DNA from: JAJEAD01 sp965221555
Lineage (GTDB): Bacteria; Pseudomonadota; Gammaproteobacteria; HK1
Reading direction: 5' to 3'
DNA: 64,000 nucleotides
NCBI GenBank assembly: GCA_965221555.1
Contig: OZ244895.1
Span: 3,790,273-3,854,272, forward strand
Shown here: piece by piece, positions 32,260 through 41,113 of the stretch
Layout: every line of letters begins with the position of its first letter
Numbering within the stretch: position 1 is the first letter of the stretch
Position numbers and translations under genes: made by a program
Notes under the pieces: generated by a model
What the model was told of the DNA's origin: nothing
Database searches by the model: none
What the model saw: only the letters and a program-made list of their open reading frames with translations

Positions 32260-33374
32260 GCCTGCCCGAACTCCGCGATGTCCTGCGGAGTCGGGGCATA
32301 GGCGCCATCGAGCCAGGCGGCGACCTCGGCCGCGAATGGGCTGTCGAGGCCGCGGTAGCGCCGCCGCAGCGAGCGCCGCTCGCAGTCGCCCAGTCCGTCG
32401 AGGCCGGTGTCGTGCAGGCGCTCGAGATCCTCCTCCAGACACCGGGCGGTCTTGTCGTCGCAGTGCATCTCGAGCGACGTGCGCAGGGCCTGCTCCGGTT
32501 CGTAGCCGGCGGGGTCGGCGTAGAGCATGGCGAGCGTCGCGAGCGGGATCCGCGACAGCCACGCCGCGTTCATCGGATTGGCGCCATGCCCGCTGATCGG
32601 CGCACCCGGCACCTCGGTCCGCCCGGTGAACGCGCGCAGGTGGAGGTGGCGGCTCATCCGCGGTCCGTCGTTCACCGGGTAGTTGTCCCAGAGCAGAACG
32701 GGACGGCCGAGGCGCTCCCGCACCCCCTCCAGGTGTTCGCGATCGATGACCGCCGAGCACACTTCCGGGCCGGTCCAGAACACATGCACCTCCGGCGCGA
32801 GCTCCGCTCCCAGGGTCTCCAGATACCGTGACGGCCGTGCTCCCGAGAACGCGTCCAGCACGGAAGCGTCGGAGTAGTAGGTGGGACAGAGCGCGATGGC
32901 GCCCGCGTTGCTCGCGCTTCGCACCTGCCGGACGATGCGGCACTGGCGCCGGGCGAGATCCGCCACATCGGTCGGCATGTCGTCGAAGAGCACCCCGAGC
33001 ACATCGAGATCGAGACGGTTCAGGGTCGCGACGCACTCTGCGAGGCGGCGCTGCGCCTGCGCATCGAAGCGTCGGTACAGGGCGAAGGGGCTCAAGCCCA
33101 CCCCGAACGCGAGGCCCGCGGCCCGGTAGCGCTCGCGCAGCGCGACGAGGCGGCGCCACTCCCGCAGCGGCCAGGGTTCGGCCCAGCGCTGACGCAGCGC
33201 ATCGCAGCGCTTGGGCGCGAACAGATAGAACGAGAACCCCTGCTCGGCGAGGAAGGGGGCGTAGGCGGCACGCTCCGCCCAGCGCCACTGCGGGCCGAAG
33301 AAGCCCTCGATGACCCCCAGCCCGAGGGGGGCGGGCGCCGTCGCCCCGGTGGCCGTACCGCTCCCCCGACTCAC
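32256..33374 (-). CDS. GH84-like beta-N-acetylglucosaminidase
   Basis: This ~372-residue protein has the GH84 (O-GlcNAcase/hyaluronidase NAGidase) TIM barrel. It shows GVIEGFFGPQW at the first strand, YLFAPKR near 51, FGVGLSPF near 90, the catalytic aspartate pair in VLFDDMPTD (about 131-132), TYYSDASVL, WDNYPVND and ISGHGANPMN. Known members remove GlcNAc from proteins or glycans by substrate-assisted catalysis. There is no signal peptide or carbohydrate-binding module, so it is probably cytoplasmic. The start is uncertain: GTG at 33372-33374 is chosen over a TTG at 33381. Its stop lies in the repeat element, so the C-terminus may be truncated. Confidence 0.75.
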   Translation of the reverse strand: MSRGSGTATGATAPAPLGLGVIEGFFGPQWRWAERAAYAPFLAEQGFSFYLFAPKRCDALRQRWAEPWPLREWRRLVALRERYRAAGLAFGVGLSPFALYRRFDAQAQRRLAECVATLNRLDLDVLGVLFDDMPTDVADLARRQCRIVRQVRSASNAGAIALCPTYYSDASVLDAFSGARPSRYLETLGAELAPEVHVFWTGPEVCSAVIDREHLEGVRERLGRPVLLWDNYPVNDGPRMSRHLHLRAFTGRTEVPGAPISGHGANPMNAAWLSRIPLATLAMLYADPAGYEPEQALRTSLEMHCDDKTARCLEEDLERLHDTGLDGLGDCERRSLRRRYRGLDSPFAAEVAAWLDGAYAPTPQDIAEFGQA

Positions 33375-33601
33375 GAGAGCCAAGGGCGCGCAGTGGTGGT
33401 CGACACAGGCAAGGGCGTTCGGCGGGTCAGGGTGCGCTTGCGCACCTGAACTGTTCGTTCCCCATACTTCGAGGGCGAGCCCTTCAAGTCAAGCGCTGGT
33501 GCGCGGAGCAAGGCGAGGACTCTACAATCGCACTCCATCCCCCGCGTGGACCCGCGCGGTCCACTTCCCGACTGTTCAATATCGCGAGGATTCGACCGGG
33601 C

Positions 33602-34543
33602 ATGAACGACGCCGTAGAACTGGAAGCACGCATTCACCGGGACGAGGTTGTGGTCCTGGATGGAGCGATAGGCACCGAGCTCGAACGGCTCGGGGCGCCG
33701 ATGCACGATGCCGTGTGGTGCGGGAAGGCGCTGGAGGACTACCCGGACCTCGTGCGCGAGGTGCACCGCAGCTACATCGAGGCGGGCGCCGACATCATCA
33801 CCACGAACACCTACGCCTCGGCCCGGCACGCACTCGAGCCCGGCGGGCTCGCGGACCGGGTGGAGGAGTGGAACACCCGGGCCGTCGTCCTCGCCCGAGA
33901 GGCCCGCGACACGACCGATGCGCCGCGCCCGGTGTACGTGGCAGGCTCCGTGTCGACTTTCGGCAGCTTCAACCATCTCCAGCCCGCCGAGCTCGCCCGG
34001 GGACTCCGTGAACAGGCCCGCATTCTCGCCGCGCAGGGCGTCGATCTGCTCCTGCTCGAAACCCTCGGGACGAAGCGTGAAGGAATCGAGGCCGGCGTCG
34101 AGGCCATCGCCGACATCGGCCTCCCGGTCTGGGTGGCGATGAGCTGCATGCAGAGCCACGATTCCGAAGACGTCATGCTCGGAGTCGAAGAGAGCAAGGC
34201 CCACAGCCAGGTGGATGACCGGATGGCCTACGAACCCTTCGGTCCCGTGGTGGCGGCGGTGACGGCGCGGGGCGCCTCCGCGGCGCTGATGATGCACTCG
34301 GATCTCAACGTCACCAGGGCCGCGCTTGCGACGATCGCTTCGCACTACGACGGGCCGCGGGGCGCCTATCCGAACGCCGGGCACTGGCTGCGCCCCCAGT
34401 GGGCGTTCGTGGACCAGGTCTCGCCCGAAGCCTACGCCGCCGAAGTGGGCGCCTGGGTCGAGTCCGGCGCGCGCATCGTCGGCGGCTGTTGCGGCATCGG
34501 ACCCTCCCACATCAAGGCGGTGCGCGAGCGTATCGCGGCCTGA
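33602..34543 (+). CDS. Homocysteine S-methyltransferase-family protein
   Basis: This 313-residue TIM-barrel methyltransferase-type protein would use a Zn-bound thiol as methyl acceptor, possibly homocysteine with S-methylmethionine or betaine. It shows VVLDGAIGTELER, YIEAGADIITTNTYASAR, VAGSVSTFG, GVDLLLLETL and a C-terminal GGCCGIGP. Family members bind Zn with a first Cys in a G-x-N-C loop and the CC pair; here the loop reads ALMMHSDLNV, so the first Cys is missing and a His may replace it. Catalysis may therefore differ. GAGG lies upstream of the ATG. The GFA gene follows 37 bp later, so the two may form a small operon in one-carbon metabolism. Confidence 0.75.
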   Translation: MNDAVELEARIHRDEVVVLDGAIGTELERLGAPMHDAVWCGKALEDYPDLVREVHRSYIEAGADIITTNTYASARHALEPGGLADRVEEWNTRAVVLAREARDTTDAPRPVYVAGSVSTFGSFNHLQPAELARGLREQARILAAQGVDLLLLETLGTKREGIEAGVEAIADIGLPVWVAMSCMQSHDSEDVMLGVEESKAHSQVDDRMAYEPFGPVVAAVTARGASAALMMHSDLNVTRAALATIASHYDGPRGAYPNAGHWLRPQWAFVDQVSPEAYAAEVGAWVESGARIVGGCCGIGPSHIKAVRERIAA

Positions 34544-34580
34544 GAGGCGGGCGGCAAACTCCAACGAGAGGAGAGCGGAC

Positions 34581-34988
34581 ATGAAGATCAACGGCGCGTG
34601 CCACTGCGGGGAGATAGGCTTCGAGGCCGAGGCCGACCCCGAATCCGCCGGCATCTGTCACTGCACCGATTGCCAGACGATGTCGGGCACCGCCTTTCGC
34701 ACCGTGGTGACGGCAACGCCGGGCACCCTGCGACTGGTGTCGGGAGAGCCGACGATCTATGTGAAGACCGCCGAGAGCGGCAATCGGCGCGCGATGGCTT
34801 TCTGCGCCACCTGCGGGACCCAGCTCTGGGCCTGCGATGTGGGCGAGGACCCGGGCCGCGTCAACATCCGGGCGGGCACCTTGCGCCAGCGCGCGGAGCT
34901 CGCCCCGCGGCGCCAGATCTGGTTCCGGTCCGCCCAGCCCTGGCTCTCCGGGATCGCGTCGCTCCCGAGGGTGCAGAAGCAGTCCTGA
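34581..34988 (+). CDS. GFA-family zinc protein (glutathione-dependent formaldehyde-activating-like)
   Basis: This 135-residue protein carries the GFA fold with its Zn cysteines: C-H-C-G at 7-10, CHCTDC at 26-31 and FCATCGT at 74-80. The founding member was thought to help formaldehyde bind glutathione, but many homologues have no proven activity. The ATG at 34581 has a strong GAGAGGAG site. It is downstream of the homocysteine methyltransferase-like gene, loosely consistent with one-carbon chemistry. Confidence 0.85.
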   Translation: MKINGACHCGEIGFEAEADPESAGICHCTDCQTMSGTAFRTVVTATPGTLRLVSGEPTIYVKTAESGNRRAMAFCATCGTQLWACDVGEDPGRVNIRAGTLRQRAELAPRRQIWFRSAQPWLSGIASLPRVQKQS

Positions 34989-35057
34989 TCCCCGAACCCG
35001 CCCGGCATGTGCGCCGGTGCGGGCGGCATCGGTGAGGGGGTGTGAACCCGAACCGTC

Positions 35058-35492
35058 TCAGCTCAGGTTGCGCAGGGCCTCCTGGACGATCCTCGCGTTC
35101 TCTTCGCCCAGGCGCGCCAGGATGTCTTCGTGCTGCGCCTGGACGTGTTGCCGGACCTTGCCGATCAGCTCAAGACCCGCGTTGGTGAGCACCAGGTGAA
35201 CCCGGCGGTGGTCCTCCGGGGCCAACTGCCGGTGCACCAGGCCGTTCGCGACCATGCGATCCACCAGCTTGGTCAGGGTGGGCGGGTTCATCAGCACGAT
35301 CTCGGCCAGCTCGCCCATCGTCAGACCCTCGTCCGAGCTCAAGGTCTCCAGCACCCGCCAGGTCTCGACCTGGACATCCAGCTCCTTGAGCCGGTGGTTG
35401 AGACTCACGTGCAGCTTGCGGTGGGCCGCGGCGAGATCGTAGAAGAGAAAGCGACTGATGGTGTGGCGTGCCTTGTCCATTCCCGGATCCAT
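35058..35492 (-). CDS. MarR-family transcriptional regulator
   Basis: This 144-residue protein has a MarR winged helix: LKELDVQVETWRVLETL, then LTMGELAEIVLMNPPTLTKLVDRMVANGLV (recognition helix) and the wing with APEDHRRVHLVLT. A dimerising C-terminal helix follows. MarR proteins repress neighbouring genes and release DNA on binding small phenolic or acyl ligands. The ATG at 35490-35492 is used. It is divergent, over 353 bp, from the AmiC-like gene that heads the amide-uptake region, so it is a candidate regulator of that region. Confidence 0.85.
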   Translation of the reverse strand: MDPGMDKARHTISRFLFYDLAAAHRKLHVSLNHRLKELDVQVETWRVLETLSSDEGLTMGELAEIVLMNPPTLTKLVDRMVANGLVHRQLAPEDHRRVHLVLTNAGLELIGKVRQHVQAQHEDILARLGEENARIVQEALRNLS

Positions 35493-35845
35493 GTTTGATT
35501 CCGCCGTCCGACCCTGGCCCTTCACGCACCCGATCGCGACGTCACCGCGCTGAAGCGATCGCTCGCGAGCGCAACTACCGGGGAATCGGGTGGATTGCGG
35601 GCGGCGAGTCGAAGAGAGGTTCGAGAGCGGCGGGTGGCCGTATGGTATCGTCTCGCGAGTGCAGTCGTCTTGCGTGGTGAAGACCTCGTGCGTGAGCGAC
35701 GCTTTGCCGCGAGCACGGCTTTCCAATTCGCGATGCTCCCTGAAGCAGGGGGAGAGGCGGGCCGGCGTGCGCCCGCCACCGTGCGTCGCTGGGCGAGATG
35801 CCCGGCGGTGTTCGGGCCCGGGGCGCGCTGAGGGAGCGTGCCGGA
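35493..35845. other. Divergent intergenic region between MarR and AmiC-like genes
   Basis: These 353 bases should hold the promoters and any MarR operator. GATCGCTCGCGAGCG (around 35559-35573) is a short palindromic stretch that could be an operator. No coding remnant was found. Confidence 0.35.
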
Positions 35846-37006
35846 ATGGTCACCGAGTTCATCGACGCAAGAAGGCCGGCGACACCGTCCGCGCTGCGCG
35901 GGGACTCCTTCGATGGCGGTCTCCTGACCGGCGGAGCACACGAGTTTCGAGTCGCTCTGCTGATCCCGATGTGCGGCTCCGCCGGCATCTGGGGGCCATC
36001 GTGCATCGCCAGCGCCGAGGTCGCGGCCCACGAACTCAACCGGCATGACGGAATCGCCGGTCGCAACGTGCGCCTCACACTGGTCGATTCGGCGGTCGAA
36101 GCCCCGACCCCGGTGGAGGCCCTCGTCGATGGGCTGATCGAGGCCCGATCCATCGACGCCATCGTGGGAATGCACATCAGTGCGGTCCGCCGGCGACTGG
36201 CGAAGGTCGTTCGAGGGCGCATCCCCTACGTCTACACGCCGATGTACGAAGGCGGGGAGCGAAGCTTCGGGGTGTTTGCGATCGGGGATACGCCCGGACA
36301 CCAGCTCCTCCCCGCGATGGAATGGATCCAGCGCCGGTACCGGCTGCGCAAGTGGGCGCTTATCGGCAACGACTACGTCTGGCCGAGGGCCTCGAACCGC
36401 TACGCCAAGTCGAAGCTCGCCGCCATGAACGCTTCCCTCGTGTACGAACGCTACGTTCCGTTCTCGGCCCCCGACATCGCGGTGGAGGTCGAGGCGATCG
36501 AGAGCTCGGGGGCCGAGGCGGTGCTCATCAGCCTCATCGGCCAGGATGCGGTCGACTTCAACCGCATCTTCGGCCACCGGGGACTGGACCGCAGGCTCAT
36601 CCGTCTGACCTGCGCGATCGAGGAGAACGGCCTGTTGGCGAGCGGCGCGGAGAACCTGAAGAGGCTGTTCTGCGCCTCATCCTACTTCGGCGCTCTCGCG
36701 ACCGAAGCCAATGCCTGCTTCCGGGAGACCTACCACAGCTTCCACGGAAGCCGTGCGCCGGTCCTCGGCGCGCTCGGTCAGTCGACCTACGAGGGCCTGC
36801 ACTTCCTCGCCAGCCTGATCGGGGATGGGCGCACGGACTGGCGGGAACACTGCGTGTCCTCGGGCGGCCCCCCGGTCGTCTACCGCAGCGCCCGCCAGGG
36901 GAGCTACGTCTCCAATTCCAGTAACGGAATCGCGACCTTCATGGCTCGCGCCGACGGGGCCGCCTATCGGGTGATCGAGAAAATTTACGAGAAAACAAGC
37001 CCTTGA
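35846..37006 (+). CDS. AmiC/UrtA-like ligand-binding protein without signal peptide
   Basis: This 386-residue type I periplasmic-binding-protein fold belongs to the amide/urea group: FRVALLIPMCGSAGIWGPS, VAAHELNRHDGIAGRNVRL, YVYTPMYEGGER, WALIGNDYVWPRASNRYAK and EAVLISLIGQDAVDFNR. In that family, exported members feed ABC transporters while cytoplasmic AmiC senses amides and controls the amidase operon through AmiR. This protein begins MVTEFIDARRPATP with no hydrophobic export segment, so a cytoplasmic sensor role is likely. The ATG at 35846 has GAGGGAG upstream. It lies upstream of flotillin and the amide-type ABC genes on the same strand. No AmiR-like antiterminator is seen. Confidence 0.7.
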   Translation: MVTEFIDARRPATPSALRGDSFDGGLLTGGAHEFRVALLIPMCGSAGIWGPSCIASAEVAAHELNRHDGIAGRNVRLTLVDSAVEAPTPVEALVDGLIEARSIDAIVGMHISAVRRRLAKVVRGRIPYVYTPMYEGGERSFGVFAIGDTPGHQLLPAMEWIQRRYRLRKWALIGNDYVWPRASNRYAKSKLAAMNASLVYERYVPFSAPDIAVEVEAIESSGAEAVLISLIGQDAVDFNRIFGHRGLDRRLIRLTCAIEENGLLASGAENLKRLFCASSYFGALATEANACFRETYHSFHGSRAPVLGALGQSTYEGLHFLASLIGDGRTDWREHCVSSGGPPVVYRSARQGSYVSNSSNGIATFMARADGAAYRVIEKIYEKTSP

Positions 37007-37274
37007 ACAGGCCGTTGACCACCCCGGCAAATACTTGAAAAGGAAAATAACATCTCCTAACCTGATCCTGATCCCGCGAGCCACCGGTCCGGCACGAACG
37101 CCGGCCGGGAGCATTGGAGGGCATCGTGATCGGGTCGCCCGCTGCCGTCCCCGCCGTACCGGTCCCGGCCGGCGCATCGCGCCGCCGGTCGCTTTGCCGC
37201 TCGACTGAAGCGCGACACATTCCCGCCTTCGCGGGGATCACACACTCAGGCGCCGCGGCCACGGAGGCACGGCG

Positions 37275-38918
37275 ATGACCTGGTTCGTCACCATCGTCGT
37301 CCTGCTCGTGCTCGCGGGCCTTGGCGTTGTCTTCCTCAGCCGCTACTACCGCAAGGCGACCCGCGAAGGGGCGCTGGTGCGCACCGGTCTCGGCGGGCAG
37401 CGGGTGGTGCTCGACGGAGGCTGTCTCGCGCTTCCCTTCCTGCACAAGGTGTCCGAGGTGAACATGCGCACCTCGAGGCTGGAGATCCAGCGCGTCGGGC
37501 CGGACTCGGTGATCACCCGGGATCGCCTGCGCGTCGATGTCGGCGCGGAGTTCCACGTCCGGGTCGAGGCGACCGAAGAGGGGGTCGCGACCGCCGCCCA
37601 GGCGCTGGCCGGCAAGACCTTCCGCGCCTCCGAGCTTGCGGAGACGCTGGAGGGCAAGCTGGTGAACGCGGTGCTCTCGGTAGCCGCCGGCTACAGCATG
37701 GAGAGCCTTCAGGACGAGCGTGCGAAGTACACCGGCGAGGTGAGCCGGATGCTCGGCGAGGACCTCGCCCGCAACGGCCTGCGACTCGAGTCGGTCTCCC
37801 TCACCCGGCTGGATCAGACCCCGTTCCACGCGCTCGACGAGAACAACGCCTTCAACGCGCTCGGCATGCGGCGCCTCGCCGAGATCATCGCGACCAACAA
37901 GAAGGAACGCGCGGCGATCGAGTCGGAGGCCGAGGTCTCGGTGCACCAGAGCCAGCTCGACGCGACCAAGCGCCGGCTCATCCTCTCCCAGGAGGAAGAG
38001 GAGGCGACGATCGCCCAGCAGCGCGAGATCGAGACCGCCCGGGCCGCGAGTCAGGCCGACATCGCGGAACAGCAGTCCGCCTCGGAGCGCCGCCGCGAGG
38101 CGGCCCGGATCGCGCGCGAACGCGATGTACGCCTGTCGGAGATCGAGCGGGACCAAGAACTCTCCCGCCAGCAGCTCGCATCCGAGCTCTCGACCGAGAC
38201 CGCGAAGGTCGACAACGCGGTCGCGCTGGCGGTGAAGCGCATAGAGCAGGCGACGGCCGACACCGAGGCACACGCGGCGCGCGCCCGCGAGGCCGGCGCC
38301 GAGGAGCAGGTGCGCACCGCACGCGAGAGCGCCACCGCGCAGCGTGAGAAAGCCCTCGCGCTCATCCGCGCGGCCGAGCAGTCCGAGGTGGACGACACCC
38401 GCGTGCGCAGCGAGGCCGGCACCCTGGTCTCGATGGCGCAAGCCCAGGCCCGGGCGACCCTTGCCCGGGCCAACGCCGAGAAGGACGAGCTGCTCGCGCG
38501 AGCGCAGGGCACCGCGGCTCTCATCGCGGCGGAGAACGCGCAGAGCCCCGAGCTCATCGGCCAGAAGCTCGACCAGGCCCGCATCGAGGCGCTGCCCGGC
38601 ATCGTCGAGAAGATGGTGAAGCCGGCCGAGAAGATCGAATCGATCCGTGTCAACCACATCACCGGTATCGCTCCGGGCGCGAGCGCGGGGGAAGGCGGAA
38701 CCGGTGGCGACGGCACCGCGGTCAACCAGGTCGTCGACGGGATGCTGAAGCTCGCGTTCCAGCTCCCCGCCGTGAAGAAGCTGGGCGAGGAGGTCGGACT
38801 CGACATCGGCGGCGGAGTGCGCGGGCTGAGCACGGCGCTCGAGCGAGACCACAGACGCGGCGGAGGCGCAGAGCCGCCCGCCACCCCCAAGACAAGTGAA
38901 CCGGAGGAGCAATCATGA
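37275..38918 (+). CDS. Flotillin/YqiK-like SPFH membrane protein
   Basis: This 547-residue protein has one N-terminal transmembrane helix (about 3-22), an SPFH/band-7 domain (about 25-200, with VRTGLGGQRVVLDGG and FHALDENNAFNALGMRRLAEI) and a long Glu/Ala-rich coiled coil (about 200-430), then a Gly-rich tail. Flotillins organise membrane microdomains and scaffold membrane complexes. GGAGG precedes the ATG. Its TGA overlaps the start of the amide-type binding-protein gene as ATGA, which is unusual and implies cotranslation, so it may scaffold this transporter; that is inference. Confidence 0.85.
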   Translation: MTWFVTIVVLLVLAGLGVVFLSRYYRKATREGALVRTGLGGQRVVLDGGCLALPFLHKVSEVNMRTSRLEIQRVGPDSVITRDRLRVDVGAEFHVRVEATEEGVATAAQALAGKTFRASELAETLEGKLVNAVLSVAAGYSMESLQDERAKYTGEVSRMLGEDLARNGLRLESVSLTRLDQTPFHALDENNAFNALGMRRLAEIIATNKKERAAIESEAEVSVHQSQLDATKRRLILSQEEEEATIAQQREIETARAASQADIAEQQSASERRREAARIARERDVRLSEIERDQELSRQQLASELSTETAKVDNAVALAVKRIEQATADTEAHAARAREAGAEEQVRTARESATAQREKALALIRAAEQSEVDDTRVRSEAGTLVSMAQAQARATLARANAEKDELLARAQGTAALIAAENAQSPELIGQKLDQARIEALPGIVEKMVKPAEKIESIRVNHITGIAPGASAGEGGTGGDGTAVNQVVDGMLKLAFQLPAVKKLGEEVGLDIGGGVRGLSTALERDHRRGGGAEPPATPKTSEPEEQS

Positions 38919-40165
38919 CCCTTACCCGCAGAGGTTTTATCGCCGGCGCTTCCGCCGCCGCAGTGGCCGGACCGGCGATCATCGGCCGCGCGCAGGCCGC
39001 CGACCCCATCAAGTTCGTGAGCATCCTCGACCAGTCGGGAGGGCTCGACATCTACGGCAAGCCGATGGCCGACGCCACCCGCATGGCGGTGGACGAGATA
39101 AACGCGGCGGGAGGACTGCTCGGCCGGGAGGTCGAGCTCGCGCTCTACGACCCGCAGTCGACCATCCAGTACTACACCCAGTACGCCACGCAGGCCGCGG
39201 CGGGCGACAAGGCCGATGTCGTGCATGCCGGTATCACCTCGGCCTCGCGCGAGGCGATCCGCCCGACTTTCTCCCGCTTCCAGGTCCTGTACTTCTACAA
39301 CACCCTCTACGAGGGCGGGGTGTGCGACTTGAACTGCTTCTGCACCGGCTCCACTCCGGCGCAGACGGTGGAGAAACTCGTGCCCCACACCATGAACAAG
39401 TGGGGCAAGAAGGTCTACATCGTGGCCGCGGACTACAACTACGGCCAGATCACCGCGCAGTGGGTGCAGAAATACGTGGCCGACAACGGCGGCGAGACGG
39501 TGGAGACCGAGTTCTTCCCCCTCGACGTCACCAACTTCGGCCCGACCATCAAGAAGATCCAGGCCGCGAAACCCGACATGGTGATGTCGGCCCTGGTCGG
39601 CGGGGCGCACGTCTCGTTCTACCGCCAATACGCAGCGGCGGGCATGAACGCCAGCGTGCCGATCGCCTCGACCACCTTCGGGGTCGGCAACGAGCACAAG
39701 CTCATATCCGCCGAGGAAGGCAACGGCATGATCTGCGCCTACTCGTACTTCGAGGAGGTCGACACGCCGGCGAACCGGGACTTCGTGGCCCGCTTCAATG
39801 CCTACATGGACGGCAGCCCGCCCGCGCTGAACGAACTCGCGACGCGCTCCTACGAAGGCGCGCTCCTGTGGGCGGAGGCGGTCCGGCAGGCGGGTACGGT
39901 GGAGCGGATGCCGGTCATCGAAGCGTTGCGCTCGGGGCTCGGGATCGACGGCCCCTCGGGCCGGGTCGAGATCGAGGCGAAGACGAACCACGCGCTCCAG
40001 AGCGTCTATCTCGCGGAACTCAAGGACCAGTCGTTCAACATCATCGAGACCCACGAGGCGCAGCCGCCGACCGACACCCTGCTGGTCTGCGACCTGGTCG
40101 CCGATCCGAACCAGTCGGTCTTCAAGTTCGAGAACGGACTGGAGGCGGCCGGCATCGAGATCTGA
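38915..40165 (+). CDS. Urea/short-chain-amide ABC transporter substrate-binding protein, Tat signal
   Basis: This 416-residue periplasmic binding protein resembles UrtA/AmiC/FmdD. The N-terminus has the Tat motif TRRGFIAG and a hydrophobic stretch ending GRAQAA. The mature part shows ILDQSGGLDIYGKPM, AVDEINAAGGLLGREV, YFYNTLYEGGVCDLNCF and VAADYNYGQITAQW. The YEGG-N-F element is where family members contact small amide ligands. Three Cys cluster in CDLNCFC, uncommon in this family. The start overlaps flotillin's stop; two permeases and two ATPases follow. Confidence 0.8.
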   Translation: MTLTRRGFIAGASAAAVAGPAIIGRAQAADPIKFVSILDQSGGLDIYGKPMADATRMAVDEINAAGGLLGREVELALYDPQSTIQYYTQYATQAAAGDKADVVHAGITSASREAIRPTFSRFQVLYFYNTLYEGGVCDLNCFCTGSTPAQTVEKLVPHTMNKWGKKVYIVAADYNYGQITAQWVQKYVADNGGETVETEFFPLDVTNFGPTIKKIQAAKPDMVMSALVGGAHVSFYRQYAAAGMNASVPIASTTFGVGNEHKLISAEEGNGMICAYSYFEEVDTPANRDFVARFNAYMDGSPPALNELATRSYEGALLWAEAVRQAGTVERMPVIEALRSGLGIDGPSGRVEIEAKTNHALQSVYLAELKDQSFNIIETHEAQPPTDTLLVCDLVADPNQSVFKFENGLEAAGIEI

Positions 40166-40243
40166 CGAGGGGTTACCCCGGCCCGGACGAAAGGTCGCTG
40201 CCGCTCGCCCGCGGGTAGCAGGGCCGAAGGAGAACCTCGTCGG

Positions 40244-41113
40244 ATGGATCTCGCCGTCGCCTTCGGGCTTCAGATTGTCTACGGGATCGCCAACCTGGCG
40301 CTGGTGAGCCTGGGGCTCGCGATCATCTTCGGCATGATGCGGGTCATCAACCTGGCCCACGGCGAGTTCCTCATGCTGGGCGGCTACACCGTGGTGGTCG
40401 CGACCAACGCCGGGGTCAATCTCTGGATCGCGATGCTGATCCTCGCACCCCTGGTGGTGGGGGTGATCGGGGTGGTGGTGGAACGGCTGGTCATTCGCTG
40501 GCTCTACGGCCGGATGATCGACACCCTGCTTGCCACCTGGGGCCTCAGCCTGCTCTTCATCGGGCTCGTGACCTCGATCTTCGGGGCATCCACCGCGACG
40601 ACCATCTCTCCCCCGCTGGGCGTGCTCTCCATCGGCGAGTACACCTCCTCGGCCTACGAGCTGCTGCTCATCGTCATCACCGTGGGGCTCTGCGTCGCGG
40701 CCTACGCGGTGCTCAGAGGGACGAGGCTCGGACTGGTCGCGCGGGGAACCATGCAGAACGCGGAGATGGCCTTCGCGCTCGGCGTCTCCACCTCGCGAAT
40801 CTACATGGTGACCTTCGGAGTCGGCGCCGCGATCTCCGGTCTCGCGGGAGGGCTGCTCGCGCCCATCACCGGCGTACTGCCCACCATCGGAGCGGTCTAC
40901 ATCGCCAAGGCGTTCATCACCGTAATCTCCGGCGGGGCCGCGATCCTCGCCGGCACCGTGTCCGCGTCGGCACTGCTCGGCGGCGTGAACGGCGTGGCCT
41001 CCTTCCTGACCGGCCCGACCATCGGCGAAGTCGCGCTTCTCCTGACCGCCATCGTCCTGCTGCGCGCGATGCCGCGCGGGATCACCGGCACGATCTTCAA
41101 GAAGAGCCTGTGA
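40244..41113 (+). CDS. Branched-chain/urea-type ABC permease (LivH/UrtB-like)
   Basis: This 289-residue integral membrane permease has about eight helices. It has the typical LAIIFGMMRVINLAHGEFLMLGGY start region and the ARGTMQNAEMAFALGVSTSRIYMVTF loop that couples to the ATPase. The last segment MPRGITGTIFKKSL is a standard end. AAGGAG lies 11 bases before the ATG. It overlaps the next permease gene as GTGA, so the two membrane subunits are made together. Confidence 0.85.
   Translation: MDLAVAFGLQIVYGIANLALVSLGLAIIFGMMRVINLAHGEFLMLGGYTVVVATNAGVNLWIAMLILAPLVVGVIGVVVERLVIRWLYGRMIDTLLATWGLSLLFIGLVTSIFGASTATTISPPLGVLSIGEYTSSAYELLLIVITVGLCVAAYAVLRGTRLGLVARGTMQNAEMAFALGVSTSRIYMVTFGVGAAISGLAGGLLAPITGVLPTIGAVYIAKAFITVISGGAAILAGTVSASALLGGVNGVASFLTGPTIGEVALLLTAIVLLRAMPRGITGTIFKKSL

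Noticed and set aside
33384..33601. A SAM or cobalamin riboswitch before the homocysteine methyltransferase
   Set aside because: No SAM-box or B12-box pattern could be found in the short upstream region.
36939..38912. Long minus-strand frame opposite flotillin
   Set aside because: Leu/Arg/Gly-rich mirror of a coiled-coil gene; no domain or start signal.
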